Positions 1-6,687 of a DNA stretch of 8,450 nucleotides are shown here, in pieces. Source of the DNA: Thermoanaerobaculales bacterium (lineage in GTDB: Bacteria; Acidobacteriota; Thermoanaerobaculia; Thermoanaerobaculales; Sulfomarinibacteraceae); assembly GCA_029938595.1 (NCBI GenBank), contig JAOZUP010000132.1, positions 947 through 9,396 on the forward strand, written 5' to 3'. The notes under the pieces were generated by a model, which saw only the letters and a program-made list of their open reading frames with translations, made no database searches and had not been told where the DNA came from. The translations under genes and the position numbers were made by a program. Positions within the stretch are counted from its first letter, which is position 1; every line of letters starts with the position of its first letter.

Positions 1-972
1 ATCTTTCACGTCGTAACCCACGCCTTCTTCAAGGCCTGCCTTTTCCTTGGATCCGGGTCGGTCATCCACGCCTGCGGCGGCGAGCAGGACATGCGCACGA
101 TGGGTGGACTTCGAAAGCACATGCCCATCACTTACTGGACGTTTCTTGCGGCGACCCTGGCGATCTCCGGTATTCCTATCTTTGCCGGTTTCTTTTCCAA
201 GGACGAGATTCTGGCGAAGGCATATGAAGCCGGGGCCGCCAACCTCAACGGTTTCGGCGCCACCTATCAGCTCCTGTGGTACCTGGGTCTCGCGGGAGCG
301 CTGCTCACCGCCTTTTACATGTTCCGCGTGGTGTACATGACGTTTCACGGGTCGTTCCGAGGATCCGAGGAAACCGAACGCCATCTTCACGAATCGCCGC
401 CGAGCATGACCGGTCCCCTGGTCATTCTCGGCTTCCTCTCGATCGTCGGTGGGTTTTTCGGCTTTCCCGGACAGCTGTTCGGGATGAGCGGTCTCAACCT
501 GATCGAGCGCTTCCTCCACCCGATCATCCTGCCCATCGCTGCGGCGACTCACGGCGCCGCCCACGCCGAACATGCCGTCGGTTTGGAAACCGAGTGGTTA
601 CTGGTAGCGGTTTCGGTGGGGGTGGCCGTTCTCGGCATCGTCATCGCGCGTCGCTTTTACCTCGGTCCAAAGGCATTTGTGCTCCCTCGCCGCCTCGCCG
701 AGCGCTTACCGATGGTTCACAAGATGCTGCTCGGGAAGTACTGGGTCGACGAGATGTACCACGTCCTCATCGTGGCCCCCGTCCATCGAATGGCGATGAT
801 CTGCTGGAAGGTGATCGACGAGCTGATCATCGACACGCTCTTCGTCAACGGCGCCGCGTTCTCAGTCGAGCTCACGGGCGATCTCTTGCGCTTCACGACC
901 ACCGGAAACGTTCGTAACTACGTGCTGGCGGTGGCCCTGGCGATTTTCGCCCTCGCCACCTTCCTGTGGTGA
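1..972 (+). CDS. nuoL: NADH-quinone oxidoreductase subunit L, C-terminal part (5' end outside window)
   Basis: This is the distal proton-pumping, antiporter-like subunit of respiratory complex I, an inner-membrane protein. The frame is open from base 1, so the ATG at 91 is internal and not the start. The first residues (FHVVTHAFFKACLFLGSGSV) match the conserved NuoL core. Visible residues H3, H7 and K11 have the spacing of E. coli NuoL H334/H338/K342, and K68-D69 in FFSKDEIL lie 57 residues further on, as K399-D400 do there. By this alignment about 330 N-terminal residues are missing. The remaining 323 residues include further hydrophobic membrane segments, a His/Ala-rich loop, the LLGKYWVDEMYHVLIVAPV segment typical of the long C-terminal lateral-helix region, and a last membrane helix ending in FLW. 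nuoM begins 12 nt after the TGA. Identity is very secure; only the 5' part cannot be judged. Confidence 0.97.
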   Translation: MFHVVTHAFFKACLFLGSGSVIHACGGEQDMRTMGGLRKHMPITYWTFLAATLAISGIPIFAGFFSKDEILAKAYEAGAANLNGFGATYQLLWYLGLAGALLTAFYMFRVVYMTFHGSFRGSEETERHLHESPPSMTGPLVILGFLSIVGGFFGFPGQLFGMSGLNLIERFLHPIILPIAAATHGAAHAEHAVGLETEWLLVAVSVGVAVLGIVIARRFYLGPKAFVLPRRLAERLPMVHKMLLGKYWVDEMYHVLIVAPVHRMAMICWKVIDELIIDTLFVNGAAFSVELTGDLLRFTTTGNVRNYVLAVALAIFALATFLW

Positions 973-973
973 T

Positions 974-980
974 GGAGGTG
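974..980 (+). promoter_or_regulatory. Ribosome binding site of nuoM (fixes a TTG start)
   Basis: GGAGGTG is a near-perfect anti-16S match. The GGAGG core ends 6 nt before the TTG at 985. Between the in-frame nuoL stop (970-972) and 985 there is no ATG, GTG or other start codon, and the next in-frame Met is residue 123 of NuoM. The site therefore decides the TTG start. Confidence 0.85.
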
Positions 981-984
981 TAGC

Positions 985-2478
985 TTGGACCAACACCTCC
1001 TGTTCCTCTTGACCCTCTCCCCAACGATCTTCGCGATCCTCCTCCTCCCGATCCCGAAGCACTGGAAACGGGTCCACCGGGTGGTCACCCTGATCGGTTC
1101 GACGGTGATTTTTGCCGTCTCGACCCGTCTGTGGACCGGCTTCAACCCCGACAATCCAGCCTTCCAGTTCGTCGACCAGCATCAGTGGATCCCCCAGTTC
1201 GGCATCAGCATTCACGTGGGGCTGGACGGCATATCGCTTCTCCTCGTGCTCCTGACGACCCTGCTCCTGCCCGTAGTGGTGCTCGCCGCCTGGTCCTTGA
1301 ACATCGAGCACATCAAATCACTCCACATCACATTCCTGTTGCTCGCGACAGGCATGATGGGCACCTTCGTCTCCCTCGACCTGTTTCTCTTCTACATCTT
1401 CTGGGAGATCACCCTGATCCCCATGTACTTCATCATTGGTGTCTGGGGCGGTCCGCGTCGTATCTACGCAGCAGTCAAGTTCTTCATCTTCACCATGGTC
1501 GGCTCGGTCTTGATGCTCGTTGCCATCCTCTACCTGGGCTGGTTCCACCATCAGCAGACCGGCGTCTGGTCGTACGACTACCTCGACTTCCTCCAGACCG
1601 CACCGCTGCTTTCGGTCAGCGGCGGATGGCTGGCCCCGGGATTGCTTGTCTTTGCCGCCTTCGCACTCGCCTTCGCTATCAAGGTGCCGATTTTCCCGTT
1701 CCACACTTGGCTGCCCGACGCCCACGTCGAAGCTCCGACCACAGGTTCGGTCCTCCTTGCCGGCGTGTTGCTCAAGATGGGTGCCTACGGTTTCATGCGC
1801 TTCAACCGTGCACTCCTCCCCGACGCCTGGGACATCTTCGTCCCGCTGATACTGGCCCTCGCGGTGATCGGCATCATCTACGGAGCCCTGGTGGCCATGG
1901 TCCAGCCCGACGTCAAGAAGCTGGTCGCTTACTCGTCGGTCAGCCACATGGGTTTTGTGATGCTCGGCCTTGCCGCGGGCACGCAGGCGTCGACCCAGGG
2001 CGCCGTACTGCAGATGGTCAATCACGGCCTGACAACCGGCGCGCTCTTCCTCCTCGTCGGTATGATCTACGAACGCACCTACACCCGACTCATCGCCGAT
2101 TTTGGAGGCCTCGCGACGGTGATGCCCGTCTACACCGGGATATTTCTCGTTGTTACCCTGGGTTCAATCGGTCTCCCCGGACTCAACGGTTTCGTGGGCG
2201 AGTTCCTGATCCTCGCCGGCGCCTGGCAAAACTACCCATTGGCAGTGGTCCTGGCCGGGCTCGGGATCATCCTCGGTGCGGTCTACATGTTGTGGATGGT
2301 GCAGCGGATTTTCTGGGGGCCGCTCGACAATCCGAAGAACGAGGGCCTGTCTGACATCAGATTTCGAGAGCTGATGGTTGTTGCGCCGCTACTCGTGCTC
2401 ATCGTCTGGATCGGTATCTATCCGACCACCTTCCTGAATCCAATGGAGGCTGCCGTGCGCCTCCTTCTGGCGCGATGA
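985..2478 (+). CDS. nuoM: NADH-quinone oxidoreductase subunit M
   Basis: This is the middle antiporter-like proton-translocating subunit of complex I, an integral inner-membrane protein of 497 residues, close to the usual length of about 500. It is hydrophobic throughout, with about 14 predicted membrane segments. Conserved functional residues are present: E141 in FYIFWEITLIPMYF (E. coli E144), K233 in AIKVPIFPFHTWLPDAHVEA (E. coli K234), K264 in LLKMGAYGFMRF (E. coli K265), and E406 in GFVGEFLIL. The QPDVKKLVAYSSVSHMGF signature of the NuoM/Mrp antiporter family is at about 307-324. The start is TTG, supported by a strong ribosome binding site and by the N-terminal hydrophobic segment, which a later start would lose. 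It lies between nuoL (12-nt gap) and nuoN (16-nt gap), clearly in one operon. No damage or missing key residue is visible. Confidence 0.97.
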   Translation: MDQHLLFLLTLSPTIFAILLLPIPKHWKRVHRVVTLIGSTVIFAVSTRLWTGFNPDNPAFQFVDQHQWIPQFGISIHVGLDGISLLLVLLTTLLLPVVVLAAWSLNIEHIKSLHITFLLLATGMMGTFVSLDLFLFYIFWEITLIPMYFIIGVWGGPRRIYAAVKFFIFTMVGSVLMLVAILYLGWFHHQQTGVWSYDYLDFLQTAPLLSVSGGWLAPGLLVFAAFALAFAIKVPIFPFHTWLPDAHVEAPTTGSVLLAGVLLKMGAYGFMRFNRALLPDAWDIFVPLILALAVIGIIYGALVAMVQPDVKKLVAYSSVSHMGFVMLGLAAGTQASTQGAVLQMVNHGLTTGALFLLVGMIYERTYTRLIADFGGLATVMPVYTGIFLVVTLGSIGLPGLNGFVGEFLILAGAWQNYPLAVVLAGLGIILGAVYMLWMVQRIFWGPLDNPKNEGLSDIRFRELMVVAPLLVLIVWIGIYPTTFLNPMEAAVRLLLAR

Positions 2479-2494
2479 AAGGGGCGGCGGAAGA

Positions 2495-3943
2495 ATGTTG
2501 ACACCGACTCACGCCGATCTCGTCGCCATCGCGCCGGAGATCATCCTGACCATCACCGCCGGGTTGCTATTGATCGTCGAGGCATTCCTGCCGGGTCTGC
2601 GAAGGCATTTCTCAGGATTGGCCATGGTCGGGGTCCTCGCCGCCATCTGGGCGCGCCTGCATTTCGAGCTGCCCGGAGCGGTCTGGGCGGGCATGATGCA
2701 AATCGACGAGCTGGCCGCCTTCGTCGATATCTACATCCTCGTGGCCGTCATCTTCACAATCGCCATGGCCGGTCCGTTCCTGCGTCGCACCGAAACCGAG
2801 GTCGGCGAGTTCTATGCCTTGATTCTGCTCGCGACCGTCGGCGCAATGGTGATGGCGAGCTCGGTCAACCTGCTGCCGATCTTCCTCGGTCTCGAGCTGC
2901 TGTCAATCCCGCTCTACGTTCTGAACGCATTCCTGCGCCGCAGCCAGGTTAGCGTCGAGGCCGGTCTGAAGTACTTTGTCGTTGGCGCCGTTGCGTCTGC
3001 GTTCCTGGTCTACGGCATTGCCCTGCTCTATGGCGCCACGGCCAGCACCGACCTCGCGGTCATCGGTTCTCAGGTCGCCTCATCCGGCCAATTGAACCCT
3101 CTCGTCGCGATCGGCCTCGCAATGATCGTCGGAGGTCTGGCCTTCAAGCTCGCGCTCGTGCCGTGCCACGCCTGGGCCCCCGATGTCTACCAGGGTGGGC
3201 CGACTCCCGTGACCGCCTTTCTGGCGGTCGTACCCAAGGGCGCTGCCCTGATCGTCCTCCTACGGCTGGCGGACGGAATGGACCTCCTCCACATCTCTCC
3301 ACAGTGGGTTGCCGCCGCCGCCGGGATCGCGGTTGCCTCGCAGACCCTCGGCAATATCGTCGCGATCGTCCAGAGCGACGTCAAGCGCATGCTCGCCTAC
3401 TCCGGGATCGCCCACATGGGTTACGCCATGGTCGCCGTGATTGTCGCCGGAGCGGACGGCGGCGCGGCGGTCCTCGTGTACCTCGTCGCCTACACCCTGA
3501 TGAATATGGGCGCTTTCGCATCGATTGCGATGCTGTCGGAGCGGGAGGACAGACCGCATTTCATCAACGACCTCAGAGGCCAGGGATACAAGCGCCCGAT
3601 TGTCGCGCTTGCTCTCACAACATGTCTCTTTTCCCTCGCCGGGGTCCCGCCCTTCATTGGGTTCACGGCCAAGTTCGTGGTCTTCCGGGCCGCCGTGAAC
3701 GAGGGTTTCGTGTGGCTCGCGGTGATCGGTGTCGTCAACTCACTGGTTTCGGCCTTCTACTATCTGCGGGTGGTTTACGCTATGTATATGCAGCCCCTGC
3801 CTCGTCGCGAACCGAAATTCCAGTTCTCTTTTCAGATCGCGACCGCGGCCGCGGTTGCAGCGCTCGGGGTTTTGATCCTCGGTATCTATCCGACCCCGAT
3901 TCTCGAAGCGGCTCAGACTGCTATTCTCGTTCTTGTGAGGTAG
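2495..3943 (+). CDS. nuoN: NADH-quinone oxidoreductase subunit N
   Basis: This is the third antiporter-like proton-pumping membrane subunit of complex I, 482 residues, normal for the family. Seen in the protein: E134 in LGLELLSIPLYVLNAF (E. coli E133), K218 in FKLALVPCHAWAPDVYQG (E. coli K217), the GGPTPVTAFLAVVPKGAAL segment with K248 (E. coli K247), the QSDVKRMLAYSGIAHMGYAM signature at about 293-312, and K393 in GVPPFIGFTAKFVVF (E. coli K395). All proton-path residues I can place are intact, so the subunit should be functional. The ATG start follows a purine-rich stretch (AAAGGGG, then GGCGGAAGA) and gives the expected N terminus. Its last bases (GAGG at 3937-3940) appear to provide the ribosome binding site for rex, which starts 3 nt after the TAG stop. 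This suggests coupled translation and a shared transcript. Confidence 0.97.
   Translation: MLTPTHADLVAIAPEIILTITAGLLLIVEAFLPGLRRHFSGLAMVGVLAAIWARLHFELPGAVWAGMMQIDELAAFVDIYILVAVIFTIAMAGPFLRRTETEVGEFYALILLATVGAMVMASSVNLLPIFLGLELLSIPLYVLNAFLRRSQVSVEAGLKYFVVGAVASAFLVYGIALLYGATASTDLAVIGSQVASSGQLNPLVAIGLAMIVGGLAFKLALVPCHAWAPDVYQGGPTPVTAFLAVVPKGAALIVLLRLADGMDLLHISPQWVAAAAGIAVASQTLGNIVAIVQSDVKRMLAYSGIAHMGYAMVAVIVAGADGGAAVLVYLVAYTLMNMGAFASIAMLSEREDRPHFINDLRGQGYKRPIVALALTTCLFSLAGVPPFIGFTAKFVVFRAAVNEGFVWLAVIGVVNSLVSAFYYLRVVYAMYMQPLPRREPKFQFSFQIATAAAVAALGVLILGIYPTPILEAAQTAILVLVR
3937..3940 (+). promoter_or_regulatory. Ribosome binding site of rex inside the nuoN 3' end
   Basis: GAGG lies 6 nt before the rex ATG and overlaps the last sense codons of nuoN. 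Ribosomes finishing nuoN would clear or re-use this site, so rex expression is probably tied to that of the complex I genes. The motif is short, hence moderate confidence. Confidence 0.6.
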
Positions 3944-3946
3944 GGC

Positions 3947-4603
3947 ATGGTTGCATACAAGCGGCACGTCGATACCGCCAACATCTCCGAGCTGACGATT
4001 TCCCGACTTTCGATTTATCTGCGCTGCGTCGACCAACTCCTGGAGGCTGGCGTCGAGACCGTGTCCAGCCAGCAGCTGGCGAAGCGCTTCAACCTTAACT
4101 CGGCCCAGATTCGCAAGGACCTCGCGTACTTCGGAGAGTTCGGCGTTCGCGGCGTCGGGTACAACGTCAGGCAGCTCCGCCAATACGTGGTCGAGATCCT
4201 CGGCCTCGACCGCGAGCGCCGACTGGTTATTGTAGGCGCAGGAAACCTGGGAAGCGCGCTGTGCCACTACTCCGGGTTCTCCGGAGGGAACTTCCTCGTC
4301 GTCGGGGTGCTTGACTCGGATCCATCGCGCATCGGCGATGCAACTCCAGCCGGCCTGCTCGTTGAAGATGCAGCGCGGTTGCCGGAGATCGTTGCTCAGC
4401 GGCAGGCGGAGATCGGAGTCATTACCACTCCAGCCGCCGCCGCGCAAACGGTGTGCGACCGAATGGTGGATGCAGGCCTCCGCGCGATTCTCAATTTCGC
4501 TCCCATCAGGCTTCGGGCACCCGAATCCGTCCTGGTGAAGAGCGTGGATCTCAAGGTCCACCTCGAGGAGCTGAGCTTCTTCCTGGCGCATGCGGAGGGA
4601 TAG
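3947..4603 (+). CDS. rex: Redox-sensing transcriptional repressor Rex
   Basis: Rex is a homodimeric cytoplasmic repressor that binds DNA when NADH is low and is released when NADH binds. In characterised bacteria it controls respiratory and fermentative genes. The 218-residue length fits the family. Residues about 15-80 form the winged-helix DNA-binding domain, with ISRLSIYLR, the recognition-helix region SAQIRKDLAYFGEFG (52-66) and the family hallmark VRGVGYNV (67-74). A Rossmann fold follows, with the dinucleotide loop GAGNLG at 97-102 and the acidic D123 (VLDSDPSRIG) that favours NAD(H). R26, Y108 (HYSGF) and D201 (VKSVDLKV) align by eye with the Arg/Tyr/Asp residues that switch the fold in Thermus Rex. 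The end, ILNFAPIRL then VDLKVHLEELSFFLAH, is the domain-swapped C-terminal region. It sits 3 nt behind nuoN. I found no convincing Rex operator (TTGTGAA or TTGTTAA palindrome) in the window; any nuo promoter is upstream of it. Confidence 0.96.
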   Translation: MVAYKRHVDTANISELTISRLSIYLRCVDQLLEAGVETVSSQQLAKRFNLNSAQIRKDLAYFGEFGVRGVGYNVRQLRQYVVEILGLDRERRLVIVGAGNLGSALCHYSGFSGGNFLVVGVLDSDPSRIGDATPAGLLVEDAARLPEIVAQRQAEIGVITTPAAAAQTVCDRMVDAGLRAILNFAPIRLRAPESVLVKSVDLKVHLEELSFFLAHAEG

Positions 4604-4636
4604 GTATTAGATTTCCCGCCCACAGTTCTTCTTGGA

Positions 4637-4664
4637 CGAGGGGCCTGGCTGTTCTCGCCCCGCG
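4637..4664 (+). terminator. Weak candidate terminator hairpin after rex
   Basis: GGGGC (4640-4644) pairs with GCCCC (4657-4661), extended by CG/CG across one A-G mismatch, with a 12-nt loop, 33 nt after the rex stop codon. It is followed by GAAATTTCT and not by a real T tract, so intrinsic termination is doubtful. It is listed because it is the only GC stem close behind the nuo-rex operon. Confidence 0.25.
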
Positions 4665-4719
4665 AAATTTCTCCAGCACCGCCGACGTCCTACGATGAGC
4701 CTCGAAATTGATATTCACT

Positions 4720-4755
4720 CCTTCCTCTCGGAAGGGCCGCGGTGGGCGTAGCCCA
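4720..4755. other. Two small hairpins in the rex-kinase gap
   Basis: CCTTCC (4720-4725) and GGAAGG (4730-4735) form a 6-bp stem around a TCTC loop. Seven nt later TGGGC (4743-4747) and GCCCA (4751-4755) form a 5-bp stem around GTA. Neither is followed by a T run. They lie just upstream of the putative kinase promoter and could be an operator, a remnant of a repeat, or chance in GC-rich DNA. Confidence 0.3.
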
Positions 4756-4758
4756 ACG

Positions 4759-4787
4759 TGGCTTTCCGAGGGCGGTTCGGCTACAGT
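4759..4787 (+). promoter_or_regulatory. Possible promoter of the kinase gene, leaderless type
   Basis: TACAGT (4782-4787) resembles a -10 hexamer (TATAAT) and ends 7 nt before the ATG at 4795, so transcription would begin at or next to the start codon. At the usual 17-nt spacing the -35 position is TGGCTT (4759-4764), a poor match. There is no ribosome binding site at a normal distance before the ATG; the nearest purine run, GAGGG, ends about 21 nt away. This fits a leaderless mRNA. The parallel arrangement before the TPR gene raises confidence. Confidence 0.4.
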
Positions 4788-4794
4788 AACCGCC

Positions 4795-6489
4795 ATGGAA
4801 ACCCCCGAGACAATCGGCAAGTACGAGGTGATCGAGAAGATCGCCGTCGGTGGTTTCGGCATCATCTACAAGGGATGGGATCCATTCATCAAACGCAAGG
4901 TGGCGATCAAGATGTGCGCCACCCCCGACGACGAGGTCCGCCAGCGATTCCAACAGGAAGCTCAGTTCGTCGGCAACCTTGTCCACAGAAACATCACCCT
5001 GGTTTTCGACTATGGAGTCGAGGGCGATGTACCGTACATCGTTCAAGAGTTCCTGTCTGGTTTTGACCTCGATGAGCTTCTCAAGGCAGGAGTCATTTCC
5101 GACCAGGACACCATCGTCTCCATCCTCATTCAGGTCTGCGAGGGACTCCAATTTGCGCACCAGAAGGGCATCGTCCATCGCGACATCAAGCCCTCAAACA
5201 TCAGGGTGCTCGAGGACGGCACCGTCAAGATTATGGATTTTGGAATCGCCAAATCTCTGCTGATGACAAGCAAGCTCACCCAGACCGGCATTGCGCTCGG
5301 AACCGCCGGCTACCTTGCACCCGAACAGATCCAAGGCAGACCGGTGGATGCGCGGACCGACATCTTCGCGCTCGGCGTCGTCACCTTTGAACTGGTGACC
5401 GGCGTCAGGCCGTTCGAGAGCGCCACATTGAGCAACGTGCTTTACAAGATCCTCAACGAGGAACCGCAGTATCCATCCGAGTCGATCGTGCACTGTTCCG
5501 AGTCCATGCGGAACGTGATCCGGCGCTGCATGGCCAAGGAACCCGACGAACGGTATCAAGCCGTCGATGAGGTTCTCGACGATTTGCGCAAAATAGCTAC
5601 CGATGCCACCTCTGGTGTCGAGAGCACCAGGGACCTGACCACCGGTGTGATCCGCCGCGCCATGCAGGGAATGGACGTGCGAGCTCCAGACGACTCGGAA
5701 TCACCAACCCGACGGGTCATGACGCCGCGGTCGCAATCGACGACCCGGACTCCGAGATCGACTCCCCAGAGCACCAAACTTCACCGAACACAGGAACCCG
5801 TCGAGGACGAGCCGGGTCGGCACAGCCCGGTGCTTATCATCTTCCTCGCCCTGCTCCTCGTACTGGTCGCAGCAGCAGCAACCGTATACTTCTCGAAAGA
5901 CGCCCAAGACCTCGTATTCGGCGAGGTGGGCGCGCCATGGATACCCACCCCGACCCCCACGCCGACCGAAACCCCGACCCCAACCAATACACCGACCGAG
6001 ACGGCGGTACCCACCGATACCCCAGAGCCTGAACCCACGCCGACCCCGGCCCCGGTGCGGGTTCGCTTGATCGTCGATCCGCCCGCCACGGTGACTATCG
6101 ACGGTCGTCCGTTCGGAGACGGCAGGACGCCCGGCGGCACGGTCAGTCTGAGGCCTGGCACCCACACCTTCACACTCTCTCTCCCGGATTTTCCCACGAA
6201 GACCCTGACCCGCCAGGTTTCGTCCTCCACCACGACGATCTCCATCACCCTTGAAATCGGTCTCCTCACGGTCACCGTCGACCCGCTACGGGCCCCTCCC
6301 GGCGGGGTGGCCTTTCTCGACGGCGATGCACTTGGGCCGGTGCCCCTCATTCGCTACAAGGCACCCGCAGGGGAGCATGAATTGGTCGTACGTTGGGATG
6401 GCACCGTGCCATTCAGAAAAACGATCCTCATACCGAGGCTCCCGGCCCCGGCTCTGATCGTCCCATCGGTCGCTCCGCCGTCGGAATGA
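4795..6489 (+). CDS. Membrane-anchored Ser/Thr protein kinase (Hanks type) with two C-terminal PEGA domains
   Basis: This is a 564-residue transmembrane kinase. The cytoplasmic kinase domain (about 10-267) has all catalytic elements: glycine loop VGGFGIIYKG (18-27), K39 in VAIK, helix-C E55, HRDIKPSN (128-135), DFG (148-150), the GTAGYLAPEQ activation/P+1 segment (169-178), D189 in TDIFALGV and R253 in PDERY. It should therefore be active. A basic, Ser/Thr/Pro-rich juxtamembrane stretch (about 300-335) is a plausible autophosphorylation region. One membrane helix (about 345-366) leads to a Pro-Thr-rich linker (383-420) outside the membrane. Then come two PEGA-like beta domains: about 422-465 (VRLIVDPPATVTIDGRPFG) and about 489-536 (LLTVTVDPLRAPPGGVAFLDG). 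PEGA domains are common extracytoplasmic ligand or cell-wall modules on such kinases; the ligand here is unknown. A TTG at 4708 is in frame but adds 29 unconserved residues, so the ATG was preferred. No cognate phosphatase or FHA partner lies in the window. Confidence 0.93.
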   Translation: METPETIGKYEVIEKIAVGGFGIIYKGWDPFIKRKVAIKMCATPDDEVRQRFQQEAQFVGNLVHRNITLVFDYGVEGDVPYIVQEFLSGFDLDELLKAGVISDQDTIVSILIQVCEGLQFAHQKGIVHRDIKPSNIRVLEDGTVKIMDFGIAKSLLMTSKLTQTGIALGTAGYLAPEQIQGRPVDARTDIFALGVVTFELVTGVRPFESATLSNVLYKILNEEPQYPSESIVHCSESMRNVIRRCMAKEPDERYQAVDEVLDDLRKIATDATSGVESTRDLTTGVIRRAMQGMDVRAPDDSESPTRRVMTPRSQSTTRTPRSTPQSTKLHRTQEPVEDEPGRHSPVLIIFLALLLVLVAAAATVYFSKDAQDLVFGEVGAPWIPTPTPTPTETPTPTNTPTETAVPTDTPEPEPTPTPAPVRVRLIVDPPATVTIDGRPFGDGRTPGGTVSLRPGTHTFTLSLPDFPTKTLTRQVSSSTTTISITLEIGLLTVTVDPLRAPPGGVAFLDGDALGPVPLIRYKAPAGEHELVVRWDGTVPFRKTILIPRLPAPALIVPSVAPPSE

Positions 6490-6512
6490 CGAGGCGTTGA
6501 AACAATCAGCGG

Positions 6513-6600
6513 ATTTTTGTGGGAGCAACAACCCACGAAAGGGAGGGGTAAACCCCTCCCCTACAAAAATGAACCGTAGGGGCGGGGTTTACCCCCGCCC
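6513..6600. repeat. REP-like palindrome cluster (three stems, two of them inverted copies)
   Basis: This intergenic element begins 24 nt after the kinase stop. Stem 1: TTTTGTGGG (6515-6523) pairs with CCCACGAAA (6532-6540), 9 pairs including one G-T. Stem 2: GGGAGGGG (6541-6548) pairs perfectly with CCCCTCCC (6553-6560) around TAAA. Stem 3: GGGCGGGG (6580-6587) pairs perfectly with CCCCGCCC (6593-6600). Units 2 and 3 are inverted copies of each other: CTAC ends the first and GTAG begins the second, separated by an 11-nt spacer (6565-6575). ATTTTTGT (6513-6520) is also the exact inverse of ACAAAAAT (6563-6570), bounding a 58-bp segment. The pattern resembles REP/BIME elements mobilised by REP-associated tyrosine transposases. 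No such transposase is in the window. No T tract follows on either strand at the right distance, so a plain terminator is unlikely. Confidence 0.75.
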
Positions 6601-6652
6601 TCAGGTCTCCGAGTTCCGCAATAGGCTCGACTAACAGCCCATCAGCGACATC

Positions 6653-6681
6653 TTGCCCACAGGGACCGGGACGGGTAGAGT
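6653..6681 (+). promoter_or_regulatory. Sigma70-type promoter of the TPR gene, leaderless type
   Basis: TTGCCC (6653-6658; 4 of 6 to TTGACA) is followed after exactly 17 nt by TAGAGT (6676-6681; 4 of 6 to TATAAT). The -10 ends 6 nt before the ATG at 6688, so the predicted transcript begins at about the start codon. GAGG at 6684-6687 touches the ATG and is too close to act as its ribosome binding site. Confidence 0.6.
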
Positions 6682-6687
6682 GTGAGG

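Noticed and set aside
91..93. ATG at 91 as the start of nuoL
   Set aside because: The frame is open to base 1 and the 30 residues before this Met are conserved NuoL core sequence, so the gene continues upstream of the window.
1131..2354. 407-residue + strand frame overlapping nuoM
   Set aside because: It is an alternate frame rich in Arg, Pro and His, typical of a shifted read of GC-rich DNA; nuoM in the other frame is unmistakable.
3740..4591. 283-residue - strand frame opposite nuoN and rex
   Set aside because: It is a shadow of two securely identified genes, and its composition is that of reverse-read codons, with no family match I can see.
4708..4794. TTG at 4708 as the kinase start
   Set aside because: The extra 29 residues are basic and Gly/Ser-rich with no family resemblance, no ribosome binding site precedes the TTG, and the ATG at 4795 lies 9 residues before the kinase domain as is usual.
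5941..6055. Tandem-like CCGACC repeats as a CRISPR or satellite array
   Set aside because: They are in-frame codons for the Pro-Thr stalk of the kinase, irregular in period, and have no spacers.
6515..6540. Palindrome TTTTGTGGG/CCCACGAAA as a Rex operator
   Set aside because: It lacks the TTGTGAA or TTGTTAA half-site pattern, the half-sites are 8 nt apart, and it sits inside a REP-like cluster behind the kinase gene.
6541..6600. GC-rich hairpins as an intrinsic terminator
   Set aside because: No T tract follows either stem directly on either strand; the inverted-copy structure is better explained as a repeat element.
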